The notes: generated by a model from the letters alone, not told the origin. DNA of 64,000 nt from Pedobacter insulae (GCF_900113525.1 NZ_FOPP01000011.1:62001-126000); one strand, 5' to 3'; counted from the first letter of the stretch, positions 32,901 through 41,781 are shown. Translations and numbers: made by a program.

Positions 32901-34235
32901 ATGAAAAAGTCAACATTTAAAGTAGATTTTCTATTAATTACTATAGTAATGATGCTTTCGTTTACAGGAAAAGTAAACGGACAGCTAGTACACGTTTCTT
33001 TGAAGGAAGATGGGGTTTATAGAGAACAACTATCACTAAAAAGACAATTGGATACTACTGTTGTTAAGAATGTACCAGCAAAATTATTTGCAAAATGGAG
33101 CTTGAGAAGAGTCGCTTACAATCCTTCACAAAATTTGTTTGATGACGTATTAGATGGAAAACGGTCGACGGGTTGGTTTTCGAAGTTTGTGCGCAACAAC
33201 AATATAGATACTGTTTTTTTATCAAAACAAAAAATTCCAAAGAACCTAATTTATGTAGTTACGGGATTAGATGATAGTGGCTTAAAATATGTAATTGTCG
33301 ATGCCAATAATAATAGAGATTTCGCAGACGACAAAGTATACAGCTTTAATTTAAAAGATACCAAAAAAGTCTATCCAGAGCTTCAGGTTGCGATTAGCTA
33401 TTTTGATGGGATTGTGATTAAAGATGCGTGGGTAACAATGGTGATCGATGCCTATGATACGGCTGTTCCCGACTCCTATTTTTCAGTAGTAAAGGATAAG
33501 GCACTAGATATTACTCTGCTCAAAACATTTCCAGATTGGTCAGGAGAGGTGACTATAGAAAAGGAAAAGTATTTGATAAAAATTTCTAACTATAACAAGC
33601 TATATAAAAATTCTTCTTTTAAGATATCCGTTGAAAAGATAGTTCCCGGGTCACTTTCCAAACATCTTTACAGCTATTTATCTACAGATACCATAGATAT
33701 TGGCTATAATCGTTATTTGTATTCAGGTATGGCTAAATTAGTTCTGTCTTTGAATTACGTTAAGAAAAATGACTTATCCGGTGGAGAAATCAATTCACTC
33801 GCACCTCCAATAGAGGGGAAAGATGTAATGACAGGTTTGTCTTTCTCTTTGAAAAAGTATCTTGGAAAATATGTTTTGATAGACTTTTGGGGTACTTGGT
33901 GTGGTCCATGTATTAAGGCTATCCCGGAATTGAAAAATATATATCACCAATATCAGCAAAATGTAGCGTTTGTAAGTGTAGCCTTTGATAAGACAGCTGA
34001 TATGGATAAGTTAAGAACTCTTATCACTAAATACGGTATGACTTGGCATCATTTGTTTGACAATATGGAGGCGGGAAAAAGTATAATTGCCAAACAGTTT
34101 AAGGTTCAGCAATTCCCTACCAGTATCTTAATAGACCCAAAAGGCAAAGTCGTATTCAGATCGGTAAGTGAGGTTGGTTTAAAAGATTTAGCAAATTATT
34201 TAGTCAAGGTGGGGGTTGAACGTAATAAAAATTGA
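32901..34235 (+). CDS. Secreted TlpA-like thioredoxin-domain protein
   Basis: 444 residues. A signal peptide (about 1-27, ending VNGQ), then a long N-terminal region without a recognised domain, including DANNNRDFADD, which resembles a calcium-binding loop. A C-terminal TlpA/AhpC-TSA-type thioredoxin domain (about 300-444) has WCGPC with Cys334 and Cys337 and a cis-Pro segment QQFPTSILIDPKG. Likely a periplasmic disulfide reductase. It starts 11 bp after the dciA-like gene and converges on a second TlpA-like gene with 14 bp between stops. Confidence 0.82.
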   Translation: MKKSTFKVDFLLITIVMMLSFTGKVNGQLVHVSLKEDGVYREQLSLKRQLDTTVVKNVPAKLFAKWSLRRVAYNPSQNLFDDVLDGKRSTGWFSKFVRNNNIDTVFLSKQKIPKNLIYVVTGLDDSGLKYVIVDANNNRDFADDKVYSFNLKDTKKVYPELQVAISYFDGIVIKDAWVTMVIDAYDTAVPDSYFSVVKDKALDITLLKTFPDWSGEVTIEKEKYLIKISNYNKLYKNSSFKISVEKIVPGSLSKHLYSYLSTDTIDIGYNRYLYSGMAKLVLSLNYVKKNDLSGGEINSLAPPIEGKDVMTGLSFSLKKYLGKYVLIDFWGTWCGPCIKAIPELKNIYHQYQQNVAFVSVAFDKTADMDKLRTLITKYGMTWHHLFDNMEAGKSIIAKQFKVQQFPTSILIDPKGKVVFRSVSEVGLKDLANYLVKVGVERNKN

Positions 34236-34249
34236 GAAACCTTCCATCT

Positions 34250-35383
34250 CTATTTTAAAAGATTGTCCAGATCAGCTCCATATACATCTCTGGCAATGAT
34301 AACCCCCTTATTGTCAATCACTACATTAGCAGGAATTTGGGTTAAGTTTAGGAAAACAGCCAACGGAGAGTTAGTAGCTTTGAGGTCAGAATAATTTGCC
34401 CACTTTACTTTATCGGCTACGATAGCGCTTTTCCATGGATTAACTTGGTTGTCAAGGGAAAAGCCTACAATTCTCAAACCTTTTTGTAAATACTCTTTTT
34501 CTTTCGCTCTAAGGTCGATGTTAATGAGACGGCAGGGTGCACACCAACTTGCCCAGAATTCTATTAAGGTGAACTTACTTTCTTTGAAAAAATCCAAATC
34601 CAGCGCCTTGTTGCTGCCTGCGGTATCAATCACATTCGTAACTGGAAACAGACTATTTTTTTTGTCGGTACCGGCAGCAGTATTTGTAGCCTTAAGATCC
34701 TTGATTAAATTTAGCTTCTGATAAAGTTCTTTGCCAAAAAAGTTGTTTTTAACCTTGAAACTTAATTTTCGATAGCTATCGATGTATCCAGCATAAGAAA
34801 AATCTGGTGCCGCACTCATTAAATAAGCAGATGCAGGATTATCCGGATTGTTTAATGCAAGATTTTTGTAACTCACATTAATCAGCGAGTCAACTTTATT
34901 AATTTCATTTTTAAGCTTTTGTTTGGCTTCATGGTTTACCGCAGAGTCCAGTTCATTCACCAAAACAGATTTTTGACGGTATAATTTTTTAGTTGAACCT
35001 ACAAAAGAAAACCAGGTATTGTGAAACTGGGAATCCGTTGTGATATTGGCGTTGTAGGTATATAGACCATCTCCTACCTTCGCGTTTGTAATCTCCGCAG
35101 TATAGGTACTGTTATCAACAAGTATTTTGGCTCCGGAACTTTTGAACTGCAACATGGCAACAGCAGGTTCGACGATATTACCAGAAATTGAAAAGGTGTT
35201 GTCTTTGACAACCCCGGAGAAGGTTTTGCCAAGTGTACTTAACGAAAGCTTGATCGTATCTCCATCTTTTAAAAGACCCTTTATGCCTGGTGTGTTTTTC
35301 ACGCTCCCATTTATTGTAAAATTTGTTTGACCATAGAGAGCCCCAGCCGATAAAAAAAGAATTAATATTAAAAGATTTCTCAT
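34250..35383 (-). CDS. TlpA-family thioredoxin with DUF4369-like N-domain
   Basis: 377 residues. Signal peptide about 1-19 (ALYGQ); a beta-rich N-terminal DUF4369-like domain (about 20-120; INGSVKNTPGIKGLLKDGDTI is typical), a helical linker with PDNPASAYLM, and a C-terminal thioredoxin domain with WCAPC (Cys281, Cys284) and IPANVVIDNKG. Such proteins are abundant in Bacteroidota, often in cytochrome maturation or unknown envelope redox roles. It is tail to tail with another TlpA-like gene of different origin. Confidence 0.85.
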   Translation of the reverse strand: MRNLLILILFLSAGALYGQTNFTINGSVKNTPGIKGLLKDGDTIKLSLSTLGKTFSGVVKDNTFSISGNIVEPAVAMLQFKSSGAKILVDNSTYTAEITNAKVGDGLYTYNANITTDSQFHNTWFSFVGSTKKLYRQKSVLVNELDSAVNHEAKQKLKNEINKVDSLINVSYKNLALNNPDNPASAYLMSAAPDFSYAGYIDSYRKLSFKVKNNFFGKELYQKLNLIKDLKATNTAAGTDKKNSLFPVTNVIDTAGSNKALDLDFFKESKFTLIEFWASWCAPCRLINIDLRAKEKEYLQKGLRIVGFSLDNQVNPWKSAIVADKVKWANYSDLKATNSPLAVFLNLTQIPANVVIDNKGVIIARDVYGADLDNLLK

Positions 35384-35491
35384 GCTTAAAGATCGCCATA
35401 TTTTAATGGGTTAATTTAAACATAACTAAAGTTTCTCTAAATACAAACTTAGTGTAATATTCAATTAATAAATCTAATGGATTACCGTCTA

Positions 35492-35665
35492 TTATCCCCT
35501 CCCTCCAAAAACTTTGGAGATTAACCAGATAACGAGTGCTATTACGAGAACTACAACGATTACGCCGGTCCAAACGCCCGCTTTAAAAATGCCTTCAATT
35601 AAATCGCAGCTAGCAAATAGGGTACATGCAAGGGCGATGGCTGATAATGGGATATACTTTTTCAT
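35492..35665 (-). CDS. Small membrane lipoprotein, conserved in Bacteroidota
   Basis: 57 residues on the minus strand: signal peptide with lipobox FASC (Cys20), then a short acidic turn (DLIEGIF) and one strong membrane helix (about 29-50, VWTGVIVVVLVIALVIWLIS), ending KVFGGRG. I recall short proteins with this layout (KAGVWTG..., WLISK.FGG) in many Bacteroidota, sometimes mislabelled as phosphatidate cytidylyltransferase, for which it is far too small. It lies between two exported-protein genes on the same strand. Function unknown. Confidence 0.65.
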   Translation of the reverse strand: MKKYIPLSAIALACTLFASCDLIEGIFKAGVWTGVIVVVLVIALVIWLISKVFGGRG

Positions 35666-35721
35666 AACAATTCAGATTTGATCTTTTGGTAAGAACAAAC
35701 CTGAATTGAGAAATGTTTTAA

Positions 35722-36522
35722 CTATTCTCCGCCGACTTTAATCAGCTCTATTTCAAAAATTAACGTGCTAAAGGGAGGAATCTCGCCTGCACCCCTTCCG
35801 CCATAGGCAAGGTTATATGGAATAAAGAAACGGTATTTCGCACCTTCTTGCATTAATTGAACACCTTCTGTCCAGCCCGAAATTACTTGGTTTAAGCCAA
35901 ACGTTGCCGGTTCTCCGCGTTTATAAGAGCTATCGAATTCTAAGCCACTTAACAATGTTCCCTTATAATGAACGGTTACTCTGTCTGTTGCAGTCGGTTT
36001 AGCCCCTGTGCCCGGTACAATTACTTCATATTGTAATCCACTTTCAGTGCTTTTGATCCCTTCTTTGGATTTGTTTTGGGCTAAGAAGGTAGCACCTTCA
36101 TTGATGGTTGGCATATGCTTTTGTTTTTCTATTTCTTCGTTTTTCTTGGCAAGCTCTTCTCGTTCTTTACTGAAGCCCTCGAAAAGTGTTTGGATAGCCT
36201 CTTGACACTGCTGCTGGGTTAAAGTGGGGTTAGCGCCCGCAAAAACGTCTCTGATTCCCTTGTTTAAAAGGTCAAAATTAAGCATACTTAATCCGCCAGA
36301 TTTAAAGCTGCTTCCAACATTTACACCTAAAGCATAGCTGGCAGAATCGAGATTTGTTTTAAAAGGCTGCGGTTTTACAACGGGCTTTTTTACAGTAGTT
36401 ACTGCTGGTTTTTTAGCAGGACTAACGACGGTTTTTTTGGCAGGGATGGTTTTTTTTGCAGTTTGTGCGCTTGCAGTCAATCCGATTAAAGATATAGTGG
36501 CTGCAATTAATAATATTTTCAT
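35722..36522 (-). CDS. Secreted FKBP-type peptidylprolyl isomerase
   Basis: 266 residues. Signal peptide (about 1-19, ASAQ), a 30-residue Lys/Pro/Ala/Val repeat region (PAKK and VKKP units), an FKBP_N dimerisation module (about 58-145; SYALGVNVGSSFK, KEREELAKKNEEIEKQK), then the FKBP domain (about 160-266; VTVHYKGTLLSGLEFDSSYKRG, VISGWTEGVQLMQEG, IPYNLAYGGRGAGEIPPFSTLIFEIEL). Mip/FkpA-like periplasmic folding helper. The catalytic pocket residues are retained. Confidence 0.92.
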   Translation of the reverse strand: MKILLIAATISLIGLTASAQTAKKTIPAKKTVVSPAKKPAVTTVKKPVVKPQPFKTNLDSASYALGVNVGSSFKSGGLSMLNFDLLNKGIRDVFAGANPTLTQQQCQEAIQTLFEGFSKEREELAKKNEEIEKQKHMPTINEGATFLAQNKSKEGIKSTESGLQYEVIVPGTGAKPTATDRVTVHYKGTLLSGLEFDSSYKRGEPATFGLNQVISGWTEGVQLMQEGAKYRFFIPYNLAYGGRGAGEIPPFSTLIFEIELIKVGGE

Positions 36523-36560
36523 TATTTAATTAGGTTTAAGGTCGAAATATACTAAATAAT

Positions 36561-36594
36561 CCAAAAAAAAGTCATTTCGATCAAACGAAATGAC
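36561..36594 (-). terminator. Terminator of ndk
   Basis: Perfect 9-bp stem GTCATTTCG/CGAAATGAC (36571-36594) followed on the minus strand by eight T. It lies 37 bp after the ndk stop and before the FKBP gene. Confidence 0.85.
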
Positions 36595-36631
36595 TCTTGA
36601 ACTGAATAAACGATTAATCGATCGGTTTATT

Positions 36632-37051
36632 TTAAAATCTCTCAGCTGCAGTGAAAAAGAAGTCGCCCTCAATTTGTGCGTTTTCATCCGAGTCTGATCC
36701 ATGAACTGCATTTGCGTCAATAGATTTAGCATATTTCTGACGGATAGTTCCTTCAGCAGCTTCGGCTGGGTTAGTAGCGCCAATTAATTTTCTGAAATCC
36801 TCAATAGCATTGTCTTTTTCTAAAATAGCCGCTACAATTGGTCCAGAAGACATAAAGCTTACTAAATCGCCGTAAAAAGGACGTGCTTTGTGAACTGCAT
36901 AAAACTCTCCAGCAGTTTCAGCTGTTAACTGTGTGTATTTTAATGCAATGATTTTGAAACCAGCATTTGTAATGTCGTTAATGATAGCACCGATGTGACC
37001 ATTTGCAACAGCATCTGGCTTAATCATGGTAAATGTTCTATTTGTACTCAT
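36632..37051 (-). CDS. ndk: Nucleoside diphosphate kinase
   Basis: Balances NTP and dNTP pools by phosphate transfer through a histidine. 139 residues from the ATG at 37051 ([15 protein letters not shown]); an in-frame ATG 5 codons upstream is less likely by alignment. Other motifs: [34 protein letters not shown] and the active-site region [12 protein letters not shown] with the catalytic His. Followed by a strong terminator; a TATTTTTG box lies 23 bp ahead. Confidence 0.96.
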   Translation of the reverse strand: MSTNRTFTMIKPDAVANGHIGAIINDITNAGFKIIALKYTQLTAETAGEFYAVHKARPFYGDLVSFMSSGPIVAAILEKDNAIEDFRKLIGATNPAEAAEGTIRQKYAKSIDANAVHGSDSDENAQIEGDFFFTAAERF

Positions 37052-37074
37052 CTTATTTATTTTCAAATTTTTTG

Positions 37075-37082
37075 CAAAAATA
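37075..37082 (-). promoter_or_regulatory. Promoter -7 box (TATTTTTG) of ndk
   Basis: Minus strand TATTTTTG, 23 bp before the ndk ATG. Confidence 0.4.
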
Positions 37083-37167
37083 CGTTTTAAAAAATATAAA
37101 TTACTAGAACTTGTGAAGTTAAATTAAACGAGATGTATAAAAACTTCGCAAGTCTACCTAAAATCAT

Positions 37168-37175
37168 TAGCTTTG
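37168..37175 (+). promoter_or_regulatory. Promoter -7 box (TAGCTTTG) of the nrnA-like gene
   Basis: TAGCTTTG ends 10 bases before the ATG at 37186, the same spacing as at recF and ansA. Confidence 0.4.
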
Positions 37176-37185
37176 CGTCCGAAAT

Positions 37186-38196
37186 ATGATATCCTTAAGC
37201 GAATTAAAAACATTACTTTCTACTCCACAGAAAATTGTGATCACCACGCATCATAAGCCTGATGGCGATGCAATGGGTTCTTCTTTGGGTTTATATGCGT
37301 ATTTAATTCAAAAAGGTCACCATGTATCGGTTATTACGCCGACAGATTACCCTGATTTTTTGCACTGGCTGCCAAATAATTCAGACGTAATAGTTTATAC
37401 GGAAGCGGTAGATAAATCGTTACAATTAGTGGATGAGGCGGCCATAATATTTTGCCTGGATTTTAATACGCTTAGTAGAATTAACGAATTGGGTGAACAT
37501 ATTCGCGGAACTGAGGCGATAAAAGTGATGATTGATCACCATTTGGAACCCGAAGATTTCGATGATTTCAGACATTGGAACATCAATGCCTGTGCGGCAG
37601 CGCAATTGGTGTACGACTTTATTGTAAATGAACTGGATGATGTGGCATTGATTAATAAAGATGTTGCTACGTGTTTATATACGGGTATTATGACCGATTC
37701 AGGCTCGTTTCGTTTCCCTTCGGCTACCTCTTTAGTCTATCGCATCGCTGCTGATCTGATAGATTTAGGCGCTGAACATTGGCGTATTCATCAATTGGTT
37801 TACGATAATGCGTCGGAGAACAGACTTCGCTTTTTAGGGCACTGCCTCACTAATAAATTAGAAATTATCAGAGAGTTTAACACGGCCATAATTTCCGTAA
37901 ACGCACAGGAGCTTAAAGACTATCAAATTGCCACCGGAGATACGGAGGGGATTGTAAATTATGCACTCTCCATTAATGGAATTAAATTGGCTGCATTTAT
38001 TATTGAAAGAACTGATAAAGTTAAATTATCTTTGCGTTCAACCGGGGATTTTCCTGCGAACGAAATATGTAAGAAATACTTTGACGGCGGGGGACACAGG
38101 AATGCAGCTGGTGGCGTTTCAGAGCAAGATTTAGCTTCAACAATTGAAGCTTTTAAAGCAATATTACCGGAGTATAAAACGCAATTAATACAGTAA
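37186..38196 (+). CDS. DHH family phosphoesterase (NrnA-like)
   Basis: 336 residues. The DHH domain has HHKPDGDAMGSSLGL, FCLDFNTLSR, DHHLEPE and TGIMTDSGSFRF; the C-terminal DHHA1 domain ends with FDGGGHRNAAGG, which binds the substrate. NrnA-like enzymes degrade short RNAs (nanoRNAs) and dephosphorylate pAp; some relatives hydrolyse cyclic dinucleotides. There is no fused GGDEF or PAS domain, so the stand-alone oligoribonuclease/pAp role is the better guess. Confidence 0.9.
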   Translation: MISLSELKTLLSTPQKIVITTHHKPDGDAMGSSLGLYAYLIQKGHHVSVITPTDYPDFLHWLPNNSDVIVYTEAVDKSLQLVDEAAIIFCLDFNTLSRINELGEHIRGTEAIKVMIDHHLEPEDFDDFRHWNINACAAAQLVYDFIVNELDDVALINKDVATCLYTGIMTDSGSFRFPSATSLVYRIAADLIDLGAEHWRIHQLVYDNASENRLRFLGHCLTNKLEIIREFNTAIISVNAQELKDYQIATGDTEGIVNYALSINGIKLAAFIIERTDKVKLSLRSTGDFPANEICKKYFDGGGHRNAAGGVSEQDLASTIEAFKAILPEYKTQLIQ

Positions 38197-38241
38197 AATA
38201 AATAGACATTTAAAAGACAATTAAAAAGCAAATATAAAATA

Positions 38242-39237
38242 ATGAAAAAAAGTTTAGTAATTCTTTTAGCAGCATCAACAGTTTTAGCTGCTTGTAATAA
38301 GGAACAGAAAGGTAAGGGTGGCTTACTGTATACCGTGCATAAAGATGCGGGTGCAACAAAAATTAAGGAAGGTGATTTTATTAAAATAGACTTTATCCAA
38401 CGAAATGATAAAGATTCTATTATGGATGCTACCTATGACCACGATCAATCAAGAATTTTTCCAGTAGGTAAAAAACTTTACGACGGAGATATGAATGATG
38501 TATTGACACTTTTTGGGGAAGGCGATAGTGTTACTTTCAGATTAAACATTGACACGATGGTGTTTTATAACAAACAACCTCGTCCAGAGCAGTTTAAAGA
38601 TCAAAAATATTTAAATTATACTATAAAGATTCAAAAAGTATTGAGCAAAAAGGCAAATGAGGTTGATTCTGTTTATCAGAAAAGAGCAAATGAGTTTTTT
38701 ACTGCTGATTACAAAGCTACTTTAGATAAGAAAAAAGCTGGCGAAGCTGCTAAAATGAAAAAATATGCAGAGGATAATAACCTTAAAGTAACAACAACTG
38801 CAAGTGGTTTACAATATGTAATTTTAGAACCTGGAACAGGTCCGAAGCCAGTTTGGGGAGATACAGCAGTAGTTGATTATACTGGTAAGTTAACTTTCAA
38901 GAAAATATCTGGTGTGGACAATGTGTTCGATACAAGTGTAAAAGCTATCGCTGAAAAAACAATGACTCCTAATCCTATGAAGCAATTTGCTCCAACTCCA
39001 ATTCCTTTGTCGGAAGGCATTGCTAAAGGATTTGTAGAGGCTTTACAACTGATTGGTAAAGGCGGTAAAATTACTGTTATTATGCCATCTAAATTAGGTT
39101 ATGGTGAGCAAGGTGGTGGTCCAATTGGTCCATATAGCCCACTTGTTTTTGATATCGAGATGAAAAATATTATCAAAGGAAATCCGGCTACAACTATGCC
39201 GCCTCCACCAGTAGAACCAGCACCAGCTGCGCAATAA
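38242..39237 (+). CDS. FKBP-type peptidylprolyl isomerase lipoprotein
   Basis: 331 residues. A signal peptide with lipobox LAAC (Cys17) makes it a lipoprotein. Residues about 40-135 form a degenerate FKBP-like fold (DFIKIDFIQRNDKDS, FGEGDSVTFRL), and about 185-310 an FKBP domain (TASGLQYVILEPGTGPKP, AVVDYTGKL, GFVEALQLIGKGGKITVIMPSKLGYGEQG). The C-terminal tail is Pro/Ala-rich. Two FKBP-type units in one lipoprotein is a common Bacteroidota arrangement. Followed by a terminator. Confidence 0.88.
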   Translation: MKKSLVILLAASTVLAACNKEQKGKGGLLYTVHKDAGATKIKEGDFIKIDFIQRNDKDSIMDATYDHDQSRIFPVGKKLYDGDMNDVLTLFGEGDSVTFRLNIDTMVFYNKQPRPEQFKDQKYLNYTIKIQKVLSKKANEVDSVYQKRANEFFTADYKATLDKKKAGEAAKMKKYAEDNNLKVTTTASGLQYVILEPGTGPKPVWGDTAVVDYTGKLTFKKISGVDNVFDTSVKAIAEKTMTPNPMKQFAPTPIPLSEGIAKGFVEALQLIGKGGKITVIMPSKLGYGEQGGGPIGPYSPLVFDIEMKNIIKGNPATTMPPPPVEPAPAAQ

Positions 39238-39255
39238 TATTTAACTTATAATGAG

Positions 39256-39284
39256 AACCTCCGATTTACCCCGGGGGTTTTTTT
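39256..39284 (+). terminator. Terminator of the FKBP lipoprotein gene
   Basis: Stem AACCTCCG/CGGGGGTT (one T-G pair) with an 8-base loop and a run of seven or more T, 19 bp after the stop. Confidence 0.8.
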
Positions 39285-39307
39285 ATGCTTTTTCCATTAA
39301 GAATAGA

Positions 39308-39315
39308 TACTTTTG
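39308..39315 (+). promoter_or_regulatory. Promoter -7 box (TACTTTTG) 3 bp before the tatD-like start
   Basis: TACTTTTG ends 3 bases before the ATG at 39319, so a leaderless transcript is predicted. It sits just after the preceding terminator, as a promoter should. Confidence 0.5.
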
Positions 39316-39318
39316 TGC

Positions 39319-40086
39319 ATGCTTTTAACAGATACCCACACGCATCTTTATTACGAAACCGATACGGATAAGCAAGCGCAATTGATGAATAGGTGCTTTG
39401 AGAACCACATTGAAAGGCTCTTTTTGCCAAATGTTGATACGGCCTCGATTGAAATGATTGATAATTTAGTGAGCAGATACCCTAACAATTGTTTTGCGAT
39501 GGCAGGTTTGCACCCTTGTGATGTAAAAGAGGATTACCAGGAACAATTAGGTGCGATTTACGCGAGTATAATAGGTCGGAATGTTTATGCCATTGGTGAG
39601 ATTGGTATTGACTTATATTGGGACAAAACTACCTTGCAGATTCAACAGGATGCATTTAGGCAGCAAATTTACTGGGCTAAAAGCCTTAACCTCCCTATTG
39701 TAATCCATTGCCGCGAAGCATTTGATGAAGTTTTTGAAGTGTTGGAGTCGGAGAGAGGCGAACAGTTAAGGGGTATTTTTCATTGTTTTACAGGAAACTT
39801 GGAACAGGCAAAGAAAGCGATTGACCTGAATTTCTATTTGGGAATTGGGGGAGTGGTAACGTATAAGAAAGCTGGACTGGATTTAGTTTTGAATGATATA
39901 CCTATCGAACACATCGTACTGGAAACAGATTCTCCCTATTTGGCGCCCGTACCCTTTCGAGGTAAACCTAATGAAAGTAGCTACTTGATTCATATCGCGC
40001 AAAAGGTTGCCGAGATTTATCAGCTAAACTTGGAAGAAGTGGCTGATATCACGACGGAGAACTCGAAGAAGGTGTTTGGAATATAG
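39319..40086 (+). CDS. TatD family metal-dependent hydrolase
   Basis: 255 residues from the ATG at 39319; the frame also allows a TTG two codons upstream, inside the promoter box. Metal-binding motifs of the TIM-barrel family are in order: DTHTHLYYE, AIGEIGIDLYWD, QQIYWAKSLNLPIVIHCREAFDEV, IFHCFTGN and LETDSPYLAP. TatD-type proteins are DNases or related hydrolases; the substrate is not certain. Confidence 0.93.
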   Translation: MLLTDTHTHLYYETDTDKQAQLMNRCFENHIERLFLPNVDTASIEMIDNLVSRYPNNCFAMAGLHPCDVKEDYQEQLGAIYASIIGRNVYAIGEIGIDLYWDKTTLQIQQDAFRQQIYWAKSLNLPIVIHCREAFDEVFEVLESERGEQLRGIFHCFTGNLEQAKKAIDLNFYLGIGGVVTYKKAGLDLVLNDIPIEHIVLETDSPYLAPVPFRGKPNESSYLIHIAQKVAEIYQLNLEEVADITTENSKKVFGI

Positions 40087-40125
40087 AATCTAACGCAGAT
40101 AAATTATCAATTTTAACCGCAAAGA

Positions 40126-40166
40126 TTTTTTAACCACAGAGTGAGCAGAGTCTTTCGCAGAGAAAC
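40126..40166. repeat. Left imperfect inverted repeat flanking the GxxExxY gene
   Basis: TTTTTTAACCACAGAG followed by further CAGAG units to 40166. Its reverse complement is matched, imperfectly, by 40634-40673. An upstream fragment (AACCGCAAAGATT) may be a further decayed unit. Sequences with CCACAGAG units commonly flank GxxExxY genes, from memory. Confidence 0.5.
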
Positions 40167-40247
40167 TTGGAGTTGGGTCGTTTATTAATTTTCAGTTAAT
40201 TAACTTATTGTTTTTCAATGCATTATAGATATTTTGTAATTTGCAGA

Positions 40248-40625
40248 ATGTCTGAAGATTTACTAACAAGAAGAATTATTGGGATTGCAATTGAAGTGCA
40301 TACGGCTTTAGGTCCTGGTTTATTAGAAAATGTTTATAAGGAATGTTTATATTATAAACTAATCAAAGAAGGACTTAATACCGAAAAGGAGAAAGTTATA
40401 CCCATCTTTTTTGAAGAGGTAAGATTAGAATGTGGTTATAGGATAGATTTAGTGGTAGAAAACAAAGTTATCCTGGAACTTAAAAGTGTAGAAGTATTAC
40501 ATAATGTTCATTTGGCTCAGGCCTTAACCTATATGAAGTTAGGTAACTATCAAACGGGTTTACTTATAAATTTCAATGTTTATAGATTAAGAGATGGGAT
40601 TAAAAGATTAATAAATGGTTATTAA
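40248..40625 (+). CDS. GxxExxY family protein
   Basis: 125 residues from the ATG at 40248 (MSEDLLTRRIIG), which fits the family start; an ATG 10 codons upstream is possible. The family motif GPGLLENVYKECL and the nuclease-like strands GYRIDLVVENKVILELKSVE are clear. The D-x-E-x-K-like arrangement (Asp in RIDLVV, Glu and Lys in LELKS) resembles PD-(D/E)xK nucleases, so a DNA-related activity is possible. The biological role of this family is not established. It sits alone between degenerate inverted repeats. Confidence 0.82.
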   Translation: MSEDLLTRRIIGIAIEVHTALGPGLLENVYKECLYYKLIKEGLNTEKEKVIPIFFEEVRLECGYRIDLVVENKVILELKSVEVLHNVHLAQALTYMKLGNYQTGLLINFNVYRLRDGIKRLINGY

Positions 40626-40633
40626 TCAGCTCT

Positions 40634-40673
40634 GTTTTTTCTGTGAATTCTCCTAGTTCTCGGTGTTAAAAAG
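40634..40673. repeat. Right imperfect inverted repeat flanking the GxxExxY gene
   Basis: Read on the minus strand it is CTTTTTAACACCGAG...ACAGAAAAAAC, aligning with the left copy at 40126-40166 in the TTTTTAAC, GAG and ACAGA blocks. Confidence 0.5.
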
Positions 40674-40685
40674 CCTAAAACTAAT

Positions 40686-40693
40686 TATCTTTG
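40686..40693 (+). promoter_or_regulatory. Promoter -7 box (TATCTTTG) of ansA
   Basis: TATCTTTG ends 10 bases before the ATG at 40704. Confidence 0.45.
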
Positions 40694-40703
40694 CGTTATT
40701 AAC

Positions 40704-41720
40704 ATGACAAAAATTCTCATCATTTATACCGGCGGTACCATTGGAATGGTAAACGATGCCAAAACTGGAACGCTAATTCCATTTGATTTTGCGCAGATTA
40801 AAGAAAATGTCCCTGAATTGGCGCGTTTGGATTATGAATTATCGGTTCATTCTTTCGACCCTATTTTAGATTCTTCTAATATGAACCCAGCGGTTTGGGC
40901 CGAGCTTGCGAATTTAATTTTAGCTAAATACGAAGCTTATGATGGGTTTGTAATTTTGCATGGGTCTGATACAATGTCCTTTACGGCCTCTGCATTAAGC
41001 TTTATGTTACAGAATTTAGGTAAGGCAGTGGTTTTAACAGGTTCTCAATTACCAATTGGGGAGATTAGAACAGATGCGAAGGAGAATTTAATTACAGCTT
41101 TAGAAATTGCCGCAACAAAGAGTGGTGATAAAGCAATGGTTCCGGAGGTTTGTGTTTACTTTGATTATCAATTGTTTAGAGGCAATCGATCTATCAAATA
41201 CAATTCTGAAAAATTCGAAGCCTTTCAATCTCCCAATTATTCGATCCTGGCAGAAGCGGGAGTGAATTTAACATTCTATCATAATTATATATTACCTTAT
41301 CCGACTGAAAAATTTAAGATACATACAGATCTGAATGCCAATATTGGGGTGTTGAAAATGTATCCTGGCATCACCGAATTAGCGGTTAAAGCGATCACAG
41401 AATCGGCGGTCGACGCCATTGTTTTGGAAGCTTTTGGTTCGGGGAATACGACAACGGCTCCATGGTTTATAGCGTGTTTAGAACGAGCAATTGCACAAGA
41501 TAAAATTATTGTAGACATTTCTCAATGTAAGGGTGGATCTGTACAATTAGGCGTGTACGAAACGAGTAGAAAACTCCAGGAAATGGGCGTTTTAAGTGGC
41601 TATGATATGACTTTTGAAGCTACCGTAACGAAATTAATGTTTTTAATGGGACAAAAATTGCCGATTAAAGAAGTTAAACGATTAATGGAAGTGTCGATTG
41701 CGGGAGAGCTTAGCCAATAG
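40704..41720 (+). CDS. ansA: L-asparaginase, type I
   Basis: Hydrolyses asparagine to aspartate and ammonia. 338 residues, no signal peptide, so the cytoplasmic type I form. Catalytic threonines sit in ILIIYTGGTIGM and in FVILHGSDTMSFTA; TGSQLPIGEIRTDA, RGNRSIKYNSEKFEAFQSPN and LEAFGSGNTTTAPW are further type I motifs. Single gene with its own promoter box. Confidence 0.93.
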   Translation: MTKILIIYTGGTIGMVNDAKTGTLIPFDFAQIKENVPELARLDYELSVHSFDPILDSSNMNPAVWAELANLILAKYEAYDGFVILHGSDTMSFTASALSFMLQNLGKAVVLTGSQLPIGEIRTDAKENLITALEIAATKSGDKAMVPEVCVYFDYQLFRGNRSIKYNSEKFEAFQSPNYSILAEAGVNLTFYHNYILPYPTEKFKIHTDLNANIGVLKMYPGITELAVKAITESAVDAIVLEAFGSGNTTTAPWFIACLERAIAQDKIIVDISQCKGGSVQLGVYETSRKLQEMGVLSGYDMTFEATVTKLMFLMGQKLPIKEVKRLMEVSIAGELSQ

Positions 41721-41745
41721 ACTGTTGGATAAAAAAACACAATTG

Positions 41746-41757
41746 TGATGAATATCA
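41746..41757 (+). promoter_or_regulatory. Candidate Crp/Fnr-type operator (TGAT-N4-ATCA)
   Basis: TGATGAATATCA is a perfect TGAT/ATCA dyad. Its centre lies about 44 bases before the start expected from the TATTTTTG box at 41782-41789, close to the -41.5 spacing of class II activation by Crp/Fnr proteins. Inferred; no regulator gene is nearby. Confidence 0.35.
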
Positions 41758-41781
41758 TGTCACTTACTATAAGATTTACCT

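Noticed and set aside
35492..35665. Phosphatidate cytidylyltransferase
   Set aside because: The protein has only 57 residues and one membrane helix, and none of the CDP-diglyceride synthase motifs.
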